From Rhyzopertha dominica (lineage: Eukaryota > Arthropoda > Insecta > Coleoptera > Bostrichidae): a DNA stretch of 64,000 nucleotides. Below are positions 22,328-37,300 of the stretch, one piece after another; positions within the stretch are counted from its first letter, which is position 1; each line of letters opens with the position of its first letter. A program made the translations under genes and the position numbers. The notes under the pieces are model-generated. The model was not told where the DNA came from. It made no database searches and saw nothing but the letters and a program-made list of their open reading frames with translations. The stretch is taken from contig QCXZ01000064.1 in the NCBI GenBank assembly GCA_025024175.1, positions 1,922,001 to 1,986,000 on the forward strand, in the 5' to 3' direction.

Positions 22328-25300
22328 GTAAGTTTATATTCTTATGAATAAATTCTTTGAACAAACGTATTAGTTAACTAAAGGTGACTTTAGACAATCT
22401 CTTTTTCCCGGAGAAGTCCCTACTCCAATTTTTTTTTTGTAATTTGTAAAATCTAGCCTTTCGTGATCCTAGTTGTTTTTTGCTGGCGCTTACATTTATC
22501 AAGCAAAACAATCAACATCTGTATTAAATCATATCAAACTCTACAGTATGTCCCTGGGTTAAGTTTACGAGGAAAAATATTTATCTTTCACCGATGAGGC
22601 GACGTTTACTAGTCCAGGTGTTTTTAATTGCAAAAACAATCATTTGTGGGACTCCGAAAATCCACATGCTCTAAAGGAACAACATTTTCAGCATGAATTC
22701 AAGATAAATATTTGGTGTGGTGTGTTATCTGGTTTTTTATACGTCCTTTTGAACTTCCTCCTAATCTGAACGAGCCCCTCTATATTTAAACTTCCTTGAA
22801 CAAAATTTGAACACACTACTAGAAGATGTACCACTAGCCATGAGGCGGAACATGTGGTTTATGCAAGACCACCACATTTTTTTCTGCCAGTACGCCAGTA
22901 CCTAAATGAACATTTTCCTCACCGCTGGATTGGGCGTGACAGTGAATTTGTTTGCCCACCTAGAAGTCCCGATTTCAACCCTCTAGACTTCTCAATATGG
23001 TCACAAATAAAGGACATGGTTTACAAAGAAATAATTCAAGAAGATGCTAATATTATTAGAAATAATCGACAAATGTTATTTAATATTCAAAGATTTTTAA
23101 GGCGACGCCTTATAAAGTGTATTGAAGTGGAAGGCGGCCCTTTTGAGCATTTACTTTGAAGTTTCCTTTTATTACTGTTACTGATTGTTATTTGTCGCCT
23201 TTATTGTTGTTACCCTCATCGTAGTAATTTAAAAAACTGTTAATAGCTGTAAATGAACTAACTAAGCCAGATTAATTATAAATTTTACCAAATTTATTAC
23301 CTACATACACACTTTTTGTTATTTTCCGCCCACTGAGGATAATTTGCCAAATAACCAACACTCAACGTACAGTTTTTAGACTTGTAACTACTGATTACTG
23401 ATAATATGTTAATGCGATGCAATTATTTCATACTTAGGCATACGTTCAGCCTTCAGCAGTCATCTACGCGTTTCCTCAATTTTTACAGTTGTTATGAGTA
23501 ACTCAATTTAATTTACATAACAATTCAAGACAACGTGCTTCTGTAAACAATAAAGCGAAATGCAAAAAAACGATCATTAAAGCAAATACACATGATGTAA
23601 GATGTAAGTTAACAATTTATATTGCCAGATTTTCCCAGGTCGTTACTTTCAATGCGTGTGCAAGTATTTTCTTAACAACTATGGTATCTAAATTGTTTGA
23701 CAATCTTAAAAACCTTTTTGCGGCGAATTTCCCCCAGCATTTGTGAGAAAACTAAAAATCTGCGAATAGATCAACTTGTCTCGATCATAACACAGAAATT
23801 AACGTGCTGACCCGTTTTCAAACCGCGACTTTGGCATTCAAAAATCTCATCCATATTAGAGTTGACCTAGCCAATATCAGCTTATAAAAGTGCATTAACG
23901 TACAGCTAACGAGGATGGGCACACATAACAGTTTCTGAGAGACTAGACCAGTTCATAACCTACTAAATTCACTAACGAGTTTTCCGGTTTTCATTTGGAA
24001 CGTATTTTTGCAGATTGCTTTGAGCGATTGGCGATTGGGCAAAGGTTGTATCCACAAGATGTGTATAAATCGGTGCAAATGAAGACTGTGCAAGACTGTC
24101 AGATAGCTTGTACGATGGAGAATGATACTTGCAGATCGTTCAGCATTGGGTAAGTAACGTGTGTTATTATGTAGATGAGGCAAAAATCTTACAGCAGTAA
24201 TAGACCCCAATAGATAAGTATTATAATTATTTCAGTCTTCTCTCAGTTATCAAGTCCTTGCTCGATCCAGAACTTTGGCCAGTTGACTCCATCTAAAGTA
24301 ACCGTTGATAATAAAAATTTTCCAAAAAGACCCTCACTTTAACAAAAGTGTAAAAAATGAAATCAATATAAGTGTTTCCTATCAAAATGTACGCGGTCTC
24401 AGAACTAAGTTAAAAGATTACTATCTTGCTAGTGTTAATAATGATGATATTATAATTCTAGTGGCTTCACTCTGATATTCTGGACTGAAACGTTTAGGAC
24501 AAGAGATAATTGATTAACAGAAATGACCCCCCCCCGCAACTCAATTAATAGTGAAAAGCCATAGGCGGTGGTGTTTAATAGCTATCAGGAAAGAACTAAC
24601 ATAGCGATTCTTAAATACAACCGCTTTGCTTGCAGATCTGTGAAGAAGCGATACAAGTTCTAAAAATTTACATACTCGTATTTGAAATTTATGCTCTTTT
24701 GGAAATAACTGAAAATACAACTAAAGATAATAAGTTTTGTATTAAAAATTTGAAAGGTTTCTTTGTTCGAAAAAAATTTGGCATGATATTTTATTTTTCA
24801 TTTAAGAATTCATCTAACACCACAAGTTTTAACTGTTTCAGGAAAAAAAAAGTTTTACGATATAAAAAAATTTGTACGAGCTCACCTATTAACTAAAAGC
24901 ATCGATTTGCCCATAATATCTATACAAAACCACAGTATGAATAGCTCTGACTTGAAAGAATTAATAAAAAATTTCGTAATACTAGACACAAGAAGAGTAT
25001 AAATTCAGTAATAATTTAATAAGAGATAAAATTAATATAACACTAAATATTATAAATAAATACATAATTCTAATTTTAAATGTTTGTTTATTATTTTTTC
25101 TGTATAAACTGCAGCATAAACATACAGTATAATTATTATAATATATTTCTTCGTTTTTGAAGTTCGCTCAAAGGCAGATTATATAGGTCCCTAGCGGACC
25201 TAAGTGTAATAATATCATCGTAAGGGGAACTGCATTGAAATTATCACTTGACTGCTGTTGGCGCCACCTAGGAAGAGCAGCCAGCATCACGCAACGAAAG

Positions 25301-28300
25301 CGTTCCACCGCGCTACCGTTAGATGGCTCTGACCAATGCCGAGACAGTCTAAAACGAAAAAAGTGCATTTTTTCTGAATGATACGCTTTTAAATTTAATT
25401 TACTCAGTACATTACATTGACAAAGCCCTAAATATTTAATAATTACCTTCGAATCTCATCGAAAATGTCTAGATGTTATCGCAAACTTGGTTTTTGGTTG
25501 TTTGCTTCTCCCGTACGGGTCGTCCTTGATTTTGAATATAAGGCCCGGCGAGACCAGCGGAAAGCATACTTACCTGGCGTAGGGGTTACCGTGATCATGA
25601 AGGCGGTTCCCCCAGGGTGAGGCCCTTCCATTGCACTACGGTCGGGCTGACCCCTGCGATTATCCCTAATGCGGATAACTCGGGCGCGTAATTTTTGGTA
25701 GTCGGGACTGCGTACGCGCTGTCCCGGTGTAATTTTTAAAAACAAAGTCGACCCTGACATATAATCAGTGATCCTACGATTATATATAATATACTGATAT
25801 AGGAATATAGGATATAGGAGACGTTAGGATTGATTCCGGTGATCTTGTCATACCAATGTCAATATGACATACCGCCATGTAGTTATATTATGTTGCTGCA
25901 CAAATTTCTTTTTCCTCGATCTGTTTCTGTAACATGCTGAACATGTCATATCATGGGTATTGTGTATGTGCCTTTTTGGTATGTTCTGTATTCTTGTTTC
26001 CAAATGTCGTGGCAGTAATCCCACAACTAGTGTAGTTTATCCCTTCTGTTTTTTAAACTTGTTATTTTAATTTTAATGGTTTTCAAATTCCAGGACAGTG
26101 TTTCATATCGCTTCCTTCAAACTACATGTTCGTAGTACCTCAAACCCTCAAAGAAGTGTCATAACGTCATAGCCATAGCAAAGGCAACTTCTTGCAGAAT
26201 GAATCGTCAACACCAAATGTTTAATATTTCAGATTAGAATCAAGGCTCAGCCAGGCAATCAAGTTCATCAAATGTGTCTGTCTAATTGTACAGACATTCT
26301 ACAAAATGCTGGACGATTGTATAATACTTCAAAACAGATGTTGATACATCTCGCTTTAGGACATTTTGTAACTGAAAAGAAAAAAAGTTGATTATACAAT
26401 TAGGTATATTTACCTGCCATTAACAGTTCATTATAAAAAAAGTAGGTACTTACACCACCGAACTATACGTCACACACTACGCAATTCAGGAAGAATGATG
26501 TCACTTCTACCTGTGATATAGATATAGAAACTATGATCTATAAAATTAATTTGCTAGTATTCGTAATTCGGATACCAAAAAAGAGTATTTAATAATAAAT
26601 TGCTGATCCAGAACGCATATTAGGGCTGTATTCTGATATGGTAAAATTTTCATCATTAGTTGTACTTACAAAATATTTGATGATACTTTGTATGAGAAAT
26701 GGTAACAATCAAAATGGTTTATTTGTCCCTAATATTTTTAACATTCGTACGTACTATCAACAACTCTTTGTGGTTGATTACATCAAGTGTTTAGTGTTGC
26801 CTTTATGTCACATTTTCAATCTAATTTTGAAAAAGCAATTTTTCCCGATGTATGGAAAACGTCACGAATATTTCCAGTTTTTAAAAACGGTGATAAAGCG
26901 GATGTTTGCAATTATAGCCCTATTGCTCTTATGGCCAATTCTGCTAAGTTACTTGAGTTGGCCTTGTCTCAAGTTATTTATCCATATATTGAGCCCTATA
27001 TAGCACCGGAACAGCACGGATTTGTTAAGGGAAAATCAACGACTTCTAATCTTTGCGAGTTTACACATATTGTATCTAAATCTCTTGATGAACGTTCACA
27101 GGTCGACGTTGTGCATACTGATTTGAAAAAGGTTTTTGATCGTGTTAATCACTGCTTTCTATTGAATAAACTGCGAAATTTCTGTTTTTGCGATGGGCTT
27201 GTCTCTGTTGTTAAGTCTCTTTTGATTGATAGGCGGCAATTTGTTAAGCATGGTGGTTTCAGATCTAACACTTTTCATGCAACTAGTGGAGTGGTTCAGG
27301 GTTCGATCCTTGGCTCACAATTATTCGTAATATTTTTCAACGATGTAGTGAAATCGCTTAAATGTAATGTTTATATGTATGCCGTGTATGTATGCCTCTT
27401 CTATACCGTTGGTCCAAGTAACAAAACTATCGTCTACACCAACATTTTAGCTTAAACTGAAAACTGTTGATTGTTATCTCTTCAAGTTTGCTACTCTAGG
27501 ACTCAAAGGTGAACCCATTGTACAACCTGATTTTTGTTCATAAAATTACCGATCCATATGAAATAAGTTGATTTTAAACAGTGTTCAGATAATCTGGCGA
27601 TCGTGTCACCTATTAAGTTTGGATTTGATGATATCTATCGTTTCAGGTATTAGTACTTTCGAAAATAAAAAAAAAACACTTCAAAACTAACTAAAATATC
27701 ATCTTCTGACATACTTAAACCTTTTATAACATCAATAAAGTGTGAAAAATTTTTCCTACATAAGGTTTTAAATAGCACAAAATTTTCCCAATCGTATTGA
27801 TTATAGGTCTTAATGGGACATTAATTATTTTCAAAATCACGAACTCAATCATACATTACATTATCATTTGTATGCATTAATCTTTGCATTGAAAATTCTG
27901 AACCCTTCTGACTTTTTATTGCAATACAGTCCAATATTTCCCATTATGCTTTCGAAATTACTTGATTCTCTATTGGTGTGCTTACAATTACTCTTTTCGT
28001 TTNAGCGTGAGCACCAAAGGCAATTCAACCTGCGAACTTAGCTCGAAGATAATCCAAGAAACAGCTGATCTCAAACCAANCGGGACCAAAACCGATACCG
28101 ATTACGATCTCTACATCAAGAAAATGGGATGTCAACTTGTTATAGACAGGAACGACGGACCAAAACCAAACAGAAATGACAGTGGCTACAATAACGTACA
28201 CAACAACAAGTTACCGACAGATTTACACCCTGACAAGCCGGAGATTGTGCAAAGCAGCTTAATAAGCATCAGACCAGTACCAAATTTTTTGATAACCAAC

Positions 28301-31300
28301 AATGATTTGGGGAACGAAGAAAACATGGAGGTCGCCTCATCAGCGTACCCAAGACCAGTATATGGTTCCTTCTCCGATAGACTGACGTATCTCCCACCAG
28401 GGTATGATGATGGTGGTGGTTATGCAGGACAAGGATACGGATATGGTGATGGTGGTGGGATACCACAAAGAATACCAGAAAGGGAGCCTCATTTTAGACC
28501 GGAGAAGATCCCTTTCACCCCGTATGAACCAAACCAATATACTAGACCTAACTACGATTACGGGTATCCGCGACCACACAACAGTGATGACGGTTACAAA
28601 TATCCCCGACCTGAAATGGGTATATCAGAACAATCCCTTGGCGTCAGACCAGACGATCAAAATAGACCACCTCCATTTCGACCAATATATCCACATTTGA
28701 GCAATTACCTGCCACCAACTCCACCAACCCCTTACGAAGAGGAGGCCCGAATACCAAACGGTGGGTCGAACCGTCAGACAGACCAAAATGCTACCCATCC
28801 TCATGAGCCATCGAGCAGTACTCCACCCACGTTTCCCAAACGCCCAACGGTTTTCCAAGACATGAACGGCAATTCCATAGTGTCGGAGACAACAGGACCC
28901 CACGGAGAGACCATCACGTCCATAATAACGGAAATAAAGGATGGTGAGTTGCAAAAAAGATATTTACGTGCAACAAATAGTGCAATACGGTTTTAACTCT
29001 TACGTCATTCGATAATGATCTTACATGCCGTTATTAACGTGAATCTGGTTGAAGGTTAAATTCGCAGTTACGGAGTGGTCATCAGTTGACATAATGTGTC
29101 CAACAGCATAACTAATTTTTTACGGCAAACTGTTTTCTGCGTCAGATGACATTAAAACGCTATTAGGATTAAATTTTGGTGACATGTTGTTCATTTGATC
29201 TAAAATTAACTTGAAGATGTAATCCAAATGTTCAAAAATAGATAAACTCTTTAAATACAGACACTTCAGTTAAGGCACTTCAATCAGGATAACTGATTTT
29301 TTTCTCAAAAGTATATATACAGGATGTTTCACGAATGATAATGACCCTGACGAAATTAAAAATGCAACCCAAAATACATTTGCGGAGGTAACATTGATAA
29401 TTATTGTTCATCGTCTTAAAAATATAAAACGTAGAGCTGTATAAATTTGTAAATTTTGACATAAACTCCAATCATTTGCTTTAAGTAAATTCGGTATTGT
29501 AAAACAAATTTTATTTTTGAAAAATGTTTAGTCAATAACATTAATGTAATAAATGCTCAAAATGTCGTCCTCCGCTGTTTTCACAAGCTTGAATTCGTGC
29601 CCAAAACGATCTTTTAACACGCATTAACATTTCTGGAGTGATGGATCTACATGCATCACGAATTTTATTTTTTAAATGTTCTACACTTTCAATTGGTGTT
29701 TGGTATACTTGCTCTTTTACCATTCTCCACAGAAAAAATCCAAAGGAGTAAGGTCCGGGCTCCTCGGTGGCCAAGGATTAATTGAACCTCTTCATATCCA
29801 TTGGTTAGGCAAAACCAAATCAAGATGATTTCGCACTATTCTATGATAATGCGCAGGTGCCCCATCTTGTTGGAACCATAGATCCTGTCTTACTTATAAA
29901 TTTACATTTTGCGGAAGTACCGGTAAAATGTTTCTTAAAAAAATTAGATAAGTATTCCCCAATATTCCGCACCAGACATTCGTCGAGTAGATAGTTTGAA
30001 AATGTCCTTCTCGAATCCAACGCGGATTTTCTTGCGCATAATAAAGCATGTTATGTTTGTTAACTCCACCATTATCAGAAAATCTTGCTTCATCTAAGAA
30101 GGAAATGTTGTCATAAAATCTCACATTCAAATTTTGGTGTTCCCGAAAAAAGTTACAAAAAGTCAGTCTTTTAGGATAATCTGTCCAATTGTAAGTGCTA
30201 CGGATGAAATTGATTGCCTTTATTCGGTGTACTGAAGACAGACTAATACTGGTTGCTCTTGAGACTACCCTTTGACTAATATGAGGATTTTCGTCAATCG
30301 TTTCCAATACTCTAATTTCATTGTCAGGGCCTGTTGCTGTTCTTTCTATTGACTTTTTCAGTGGTGGCCAGTTTGTCGTTAAAGTTAATTCAAGTCTCTT
30401 GAAAATTGTATCGGCAGGAGCTCTTCTATTTGGAAAACGTTGTCTGTATAAACGGGCAGCAGCGGAAGCATTTTTCTTGTATTCACCATAAATCAAAATC
30501 ATATCTGTTTTTTTTCATCATTTGAATACATTTTGACTTTTAATAAATACAGTGACAGGAACCATAGCGCATAGCCATCATGGATTCCCAATTTATTTTT
30601 AAATAATACCATTATGTAAAATGAGGTCTCCAACTTCTGTGGTCGTCTTTATCACAGTCCAACGCTCTGAAACGTTGGTTACTCCATCAAGTTACTATTG
30701 AATTATCCACCCACGACTCCTGGCAAGCTTCTTGTAAAGCACCGTGAATTTGAACTACATTCCAAATGTGTTTTTCCAATCCTTGGTTATTGAGACTTAT
30801 TTGCTTCTTGTAATATTCAACTTTTACTGTCTTTATAAAGTGTTTATGTATAGTTTCTAAATTCAGTACACTGCAATTTAATTTCTATATTCTATATTGT
30901 ACTGTAATCCAAGGTTTGCGTTTTGTTTCGTTCCTGTTATGCCGTTTTGTATATGTATTTTTGTTTACAAGTGATTTCAGATTTTCTACAAGATAATTTA
31001 CTGCATCGTTCATATTGGTAATCGCGTAATATTTGCTCCAGTCATAATATTTTAGCTCATGCTTTAGATTTATATTATTCAAATAGTTTTTGGAACATTT
31101 TTCAGTTTGTTTGGAATTTACTACACCTAATGCTGGTAGGACTCTGTTTCAAGGTAGATTTTCCAAATATGTGGTCTATTCATGTTTAGAAGAAATCAAA
31201 ATTGTAGTGGTATTTATTATAGATTCAAAACCATACAGTAGTTCGTTAAGTACTCGCCAACCAATTCATTACCTGACATTAGACAGAGATCTTTCACCTA

Positions 31301-34300
31301 AATTTTACTGCCAAATTTTGGAAGTTTTTGTTTATTTGTAACGTGATCCTGTCAGAATAATTTACTTTTGAGCAAATTCTATTTACATTGCGATAGATGT
31401 ATTAATTAAACCAAGTAATCAATCATAAATCTTACATCAAACAATATTCAAGCACAACAAGCAGATATTGTGCAACCCAGTGGATGCGTTTCCTCAAACG
31501 TATAAACCTTAGCGTTTTATCATCCACACGAATCAGCTATTTCAATACGCTCCCAGTGACGTCTTGACAGTCATAATTACGAATTTGATGTATCCGTAGG
31601 TTTATATACAGTGCCACGTCAAGATTAGAATTCACCAAGACGGATATTTTTCAATCGCATTCACATGTTGAAATTCGCGAATTCCACATCTGCTTATGTA
31701 CCCATAAAACATTTTTGCATACAATGCCAGCGAATATGGTGCATCACGTATCTCTGGTTATAAAAAAATTTAGTCACCTTCAAGGATACGGATCCCGAAG
31801 TTAATTGACCAATTTGTTCTGTGCCGTTCATCGGGACCTTGAACTGTTCTTTGTTTTTCGTTCCAAATGCGACTTTTTGTCATATGCTCGAAGGTAATAT
31901 TTCCGGAGATTCGCGCTTTGATTTACATAACGCTTAAGTATGTTTAATGAGTTTGGAATTGCGGATAATGGCGCACAGTCGTCATAGTACTTCCCCGGCA
32001 TTAAGAAATTTAATATGAAAATTTGGTTTGTTCTGACTAAATCCAGCAAAAAATGCCAAGAAGTTGGTTACTTCACTTCTACTGAAGATGGAAACTTAAC
32101 CGCTGAAATAGGTGTCAAATTTTGAAACACCTAAAATTAATCAGTTTCTGTACTCACAATGTAGGACTTCAGCCTACTCCCAAAAAAAGACTCGTTAAAA
32201 ATAATTCTAAATCAATTTTGTAGGGATTGCATAGAAACAACTATTTCGAAGAGTTATTTTCGGCTGCTTTAACTTCAACTCTACGTGATTCCACGAAAAA
32301 CGAGCGGAGCTTCAAAACCTGATAGGATTTTCTTATACTACAGCGCTCGTAACAAAAAAGAACTATGAATAGCTCAAAAATACTTGCATGTGATGCAGAT
32401 CCTCAATATTCCTGTATTCCAAATGAAGAATCCTTACCTGAAACAAAAAATGATACACTTAGAATTGATTTCTAAAAAGATATCACGTCTGAATTATTGA
32501 AATGTGTAAAATTCAAAACAGTCCTATTTCTGTAAATATGAAATTTACATCAAAATGGTTTTAACAAAAGCTATGGCACAATTTTTGTAAAAAAATGTGT
32601 TTGGACACACGTTATACTGACTTTTTATTTGAAGGTACTCAATATTTTCTTAGAATTATCATCCAATTAATAAAAACCAACACCTGGAAAATCTGCTTTG
32701 ATAACGGTTTTTGTGGTTTATTGGAAAACGAGATTTTTCACAAAATTTTATTGTCAAACCATACAAAATACACAAGAAAAAACAGTAACATAAATTCGTA
32801 AAAATGGCCTGGTTACTATAAAAAAAGAATAAAATACGCCTTTAAAATGCATGCCTATGCTGTGCTGTCTACACCTCAACCAACTACAGATAGATCTATT
32901 TCGCTGTCATTACAGCTCATCAGTGCAGTTTAGGTCTAGTGTAGACAGCACGGCATAGAACTGGTTTTGCTTATATACCGAAGCAATGGTATGATGTAAG
33001 TGAGAATTTAGGATGGCAATGCCATCTGTCAGCATTACACTGACTTGATGACAAAACCACCTAGCTGCCTTAACGGGTACTACTTCCTAAAGGAAGTGAC
33101 CTGTAGCCTGACAAATTGGCATGCAACTGCATACTGCAATTTGACAGCAGGTCCCCACGGCACTTTCTGCTAGCTGGCAAGAACCGACATACATTAAAAT
33201 GCATGTCTATGCTGTGCTGTCTACGCCTCAACCAACTGCAGATAGATCTATTTCGCTGTCATTACAGCTCATCAGTGCAGTTTAGGTCTAGTGTAGACAG
33301 CACACGGCTAGAACTGGTTTTGCTTATATATCAAAGCAATGGTATGATGTAAATAAGGAAGTAGTACCCTTTAAGGCAGCTAGGTGGCTTTGTCATCATG
33401 TCAGTGTAATGCTGATAGATGGCATTGCCATCCTAAATTCTTACTTATATAAAATACGCCTTTATTCTTTTTGTTTTTCATTCTTCATTAAGTAAAGGGG
33501 GAGAAAGAGATAATTCTCTACAAAAACATATTACTTGACATTTTTCTACACTTAGCTTCATATCGTTAAGATTGCACCGATTTTCAATGTTCAGTATATC
33601 AAAATGTACAGTAGCAATATCATCAAGATTTCGAATTTTTCTTGTAATTTGTAATAAATTGGAATGCCAGGACCCCGGTGCCCACGGTCGAATTTTTTTT
33701 TGTCGTATTGCGTGTAATATCTTGTGTTTTGTTAAATCACGTTGATTTCGGGTTTACGTTAGTTATGTGGGATTGACCGACATCCAGGGACTCAAGTTTG
33801 GTATCGTTGACTCAAGATTCTTTTTCTGTCTCTTTCTTTTTACTATTTGCTACGAGATATTTGATTGAGATCTAAAGCTATTTTTATTTGGATGTAAAAG
33901 CAGTACTCCGCGGCAATAAATATTCTTGGTAGATTGGTTATCGAGTGTAACTTTTCGATATCTTGTATTTTGCTTCTTTAGTTTTCAATAGATAAATTTC
34001 TAATAGATACGGGAGTTTTATTCCAAAATTGCTTTTCGTCATAAATAACAGTGGTCCGTTTCTTCGAGAACCCGCAATCCGTTATAGGTGATAATATTTT
34101 GTAGCTAAATCGAATAAGATAAGATCTCCGTAAATTTTCCTCGCTTGGCGGGGTGGTGGCAGCGAAAATCAAAACTACCCCTTGCAGGGTGGAACAGAAG
34201 TCATAATTGTAGCTAGTTACTACTATTGACACACAAAAACAAACAGTAAGCTAAAAATGAGAAATGACTAGCAAAAACAAAACTTTTATTACAGTCATCA

Positions 34301-37300
34301 CGCTATAATGTTCATATTTACATAAATAAAACGATTCAACTGAGGCTGCACATCACTAAAAATATGAAATGGACAATATAATCATAACATACATTTTAAA
34401 AAATGCACGCTAAGAATCGAGATAAAATAGTATATAAAAAACGATATTTTTTCTTTTACTTGTTACCATAAACAAAAAGTCCATACTTTGAGCTGTATTA
34501 TACCGCGCCTATAAGACCCAAAGTGTGTGGAATGTTTTTTTTGCTAATTCTAAACTTTGTTAAAACGTGAAAAGCTGAGACCGTAGTCACTCGATGATGT
34601 ATTTTGTTTTATATGTGAACTTTATGCACACACTGAATAAACATTTTCTAATCGTGTCAGTTTTGACCGTTTTTAACTATGTAGTACGGAAACTAGATAA
34701 TATAGGTTATTTTGCTAGACATTGCCTTCCATGAGCCGCCACTGTGTTTTTTTCTACCTTCCACTGATAATCAACTAACCGCCTGTCAACGGCCATGTTT
34801 ATATCACATCTGATTGTCTCGTGACATTTCTGCTTAAATCTTTGTAAAAAGAGTTCGAAATTTCTGAGAGGATGAGGTTTTTATTAAGAAGACGCGGATT
34901 TCACACTTCCCTCCCGAGAGCCGAGAAAGACTTTGTGGAAGGACCTTCCTCATCCTCTAGACGTGACGGTAAGGTGTCGCTCCGTCACTTTATACATTTG
35001 AGTAACCAAATTCATTTAGGAGGATACAAAATATGGAAAAACATATCGCTATTCCTGGCCATACCGGTAATACTTGTATTGGGAGTTAACACCTATTTTG
35101 AAGAACGTGACGCCGAAAAGGAAAGACCTCCTTTCGTCAAATACGACTACCTGTATAGGAGGACTAAGAGGTTTCCATGGGGTGAAGGGGAAAAATCCTT
35201 GTTCTACAACCCACACGTAAACGCTCTGCCCGACGGTTACGAATTTGAAGAAGACGAATTAAAATAGAACCGCCCGGGCGTTATAGTGGAATATAATATC
35301 AAAATCTCTTAACTTGTAAAATTACGTCTTTATAAATCTTCCCGAAATGTAAAGTACATGAGTTGTCAAGTGGAAATAATAAGTTGACTTGAGCAGCCGT
35401 TTTTCGAGATATCTAGATTAAAAAAATCGTTTATTAATAATTAACTGTCACATCGAATCTAAAACCATTTAAGCATTACATTTTGATCAGAATAGGTGAA
35501 ATTTTTGAAATTCCTGTAAGGCCTCTGACTTTGTTCGTTTAAAGTTTTGGACCAACAGTGAAATATCCACGTATTAAATTTAAACTAAATCGAAAAGAAT
35601 TAATAATGGAAAGACTGATTTTTGTGGTCAAGTGCAGCATGTGTTATTCCATTAATTACGAAATAAAAATTTATGGATTATGAATTTGAAACGGAACATA
35701 CAAATTACTTTCTATGAAATTTACGTAATACCGATGCCCCTGCTTCTTTTTTATTATTCAAGGAACTGATGATCCAGGTTTAGATAACCTAATAAATCTT
35801 TAATCTAAGGGTTGTCTTTGTTAATTTAATGCAAATTTAATACAGGGTGTCCCATGACTCGATGACCAAACCGAAACCACAGATTCTAGAGNCAATTCTA
35901 AGTCAAATGAACCCTTAGGAAGCAAATTTGGACATAGATATTTTGGTCCAGTTGACCTAGCATTGTCCCTAGAGTCATCGAGTCATGGGACACCCGNATN
36001 TGTATCGCGACTTNTCCATGACCATCCGAGCACCGCACCGGGTGATTTCTCCACACAAAGAGCGTCATTCACAGCTCGCGGGTTACATCCTTGGAAAGAA
36101 TGNATATATTCAGTGAAAACGACACCGTGATGCCCAGTCAGGCTCNTGCGCTCCACCTGGTNCACCACCTATGACGCCGCTCCCCACGTGCAAAATTCGG
36201 AAGCAGCGCGTTCCGTCTTAACCCAATTTTGGAGACTGTTACGAGTGGTTTTTGTATGCTAATTGCCCTGGGAACTGTTGGGCCACATGGTCATAATACG
36301 TTCGCTGTAGATTGCAAGCCGCTGGTATACCTACATGAGGACGGTCGCGAAATAGTAATGTCCAGCGCGGTTTGATCCTAGTGAGGAGCGGTGAAAATTT
36401 CGGCCATGTGGAAGTCCAGTGCTGTGATTTTTTTGACCGTCTGTGTAGCCTGGTGCTTGGGCAGTACGGTCATTTTCGTGGAGGATGCTAAAGGTATTGA
36501 AATTTTTATATGAAGAACCACTAGTTTGTAGATAATATTATCTCTTTATGGACAGTTCCTGGATTGATAAACAATTTTAATAAAAAAATTTCTTGCAAAA
36601 GTTTATACATTTATACATTATAACATTTTTAGGGTCCTAGGTGAATTTAAAGATGTCTTTATCAGCGTGCTATAAATAGTTCTTCTTAAAAAGTTGGGGT
36701 CTTCAACACATCTTTTCATCAGCACTTTGCAAAATTGTCTTGTCGTTTAAAAGAAGTCTGCTAACAACGGATACTTCAATAGATCGTTTTTGGTGTTCCA
36801 TGTGAAACAATTGATGAAATTACTGATGACACAAGGGTATATCGCTACAATGGTTATGAATTGTCATTGTCAATGTCGTATTTTTACAAAGTCGTTTGAT
36901 TGAAATGTTGTATTTTTATCAAGAGGGCTTTTGCTGACTTTAGCATTTACTTCAGACGGAACCAAGCACTACTTATTGGACGTCAACAATTCCAAAAATA
37001 ACAAAAACTTGTTTGGTATCAATACACAAAAAGTTATTATTCTTTCAGCTTCACTAGAATGTCTTCCTTATTTAAGGCAATCAACAAGTACTCTCTGCAA
37101 AATTTAAGGAAAATTAGGTCATAAGGTTCGATTAGGTGTTTCAACATTTGCTTGCCTATTTCTCTATGCAATTTTAGAACGTTTTTTATGATATGTTATA
37201 ATGGTCGAATTCCTTAGAGAATATGGTTCTATAAAGATTGATGACGTCATATGACGGAGATACCTTCTTCATAAAACAGACTCTGTTTCAATCATCTCAA

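Noticed and set aside
25476..25760. 94-codon minus-strand ORF
   Set aside because: Antisense shadow of the U1 snRNA gene.
28269..28954. Several ORFs overlapping exon 3 of the PAN gene in other frames
   Set aside because: Low-complexity shadows of the Pro/Tyr-rich coding exon.
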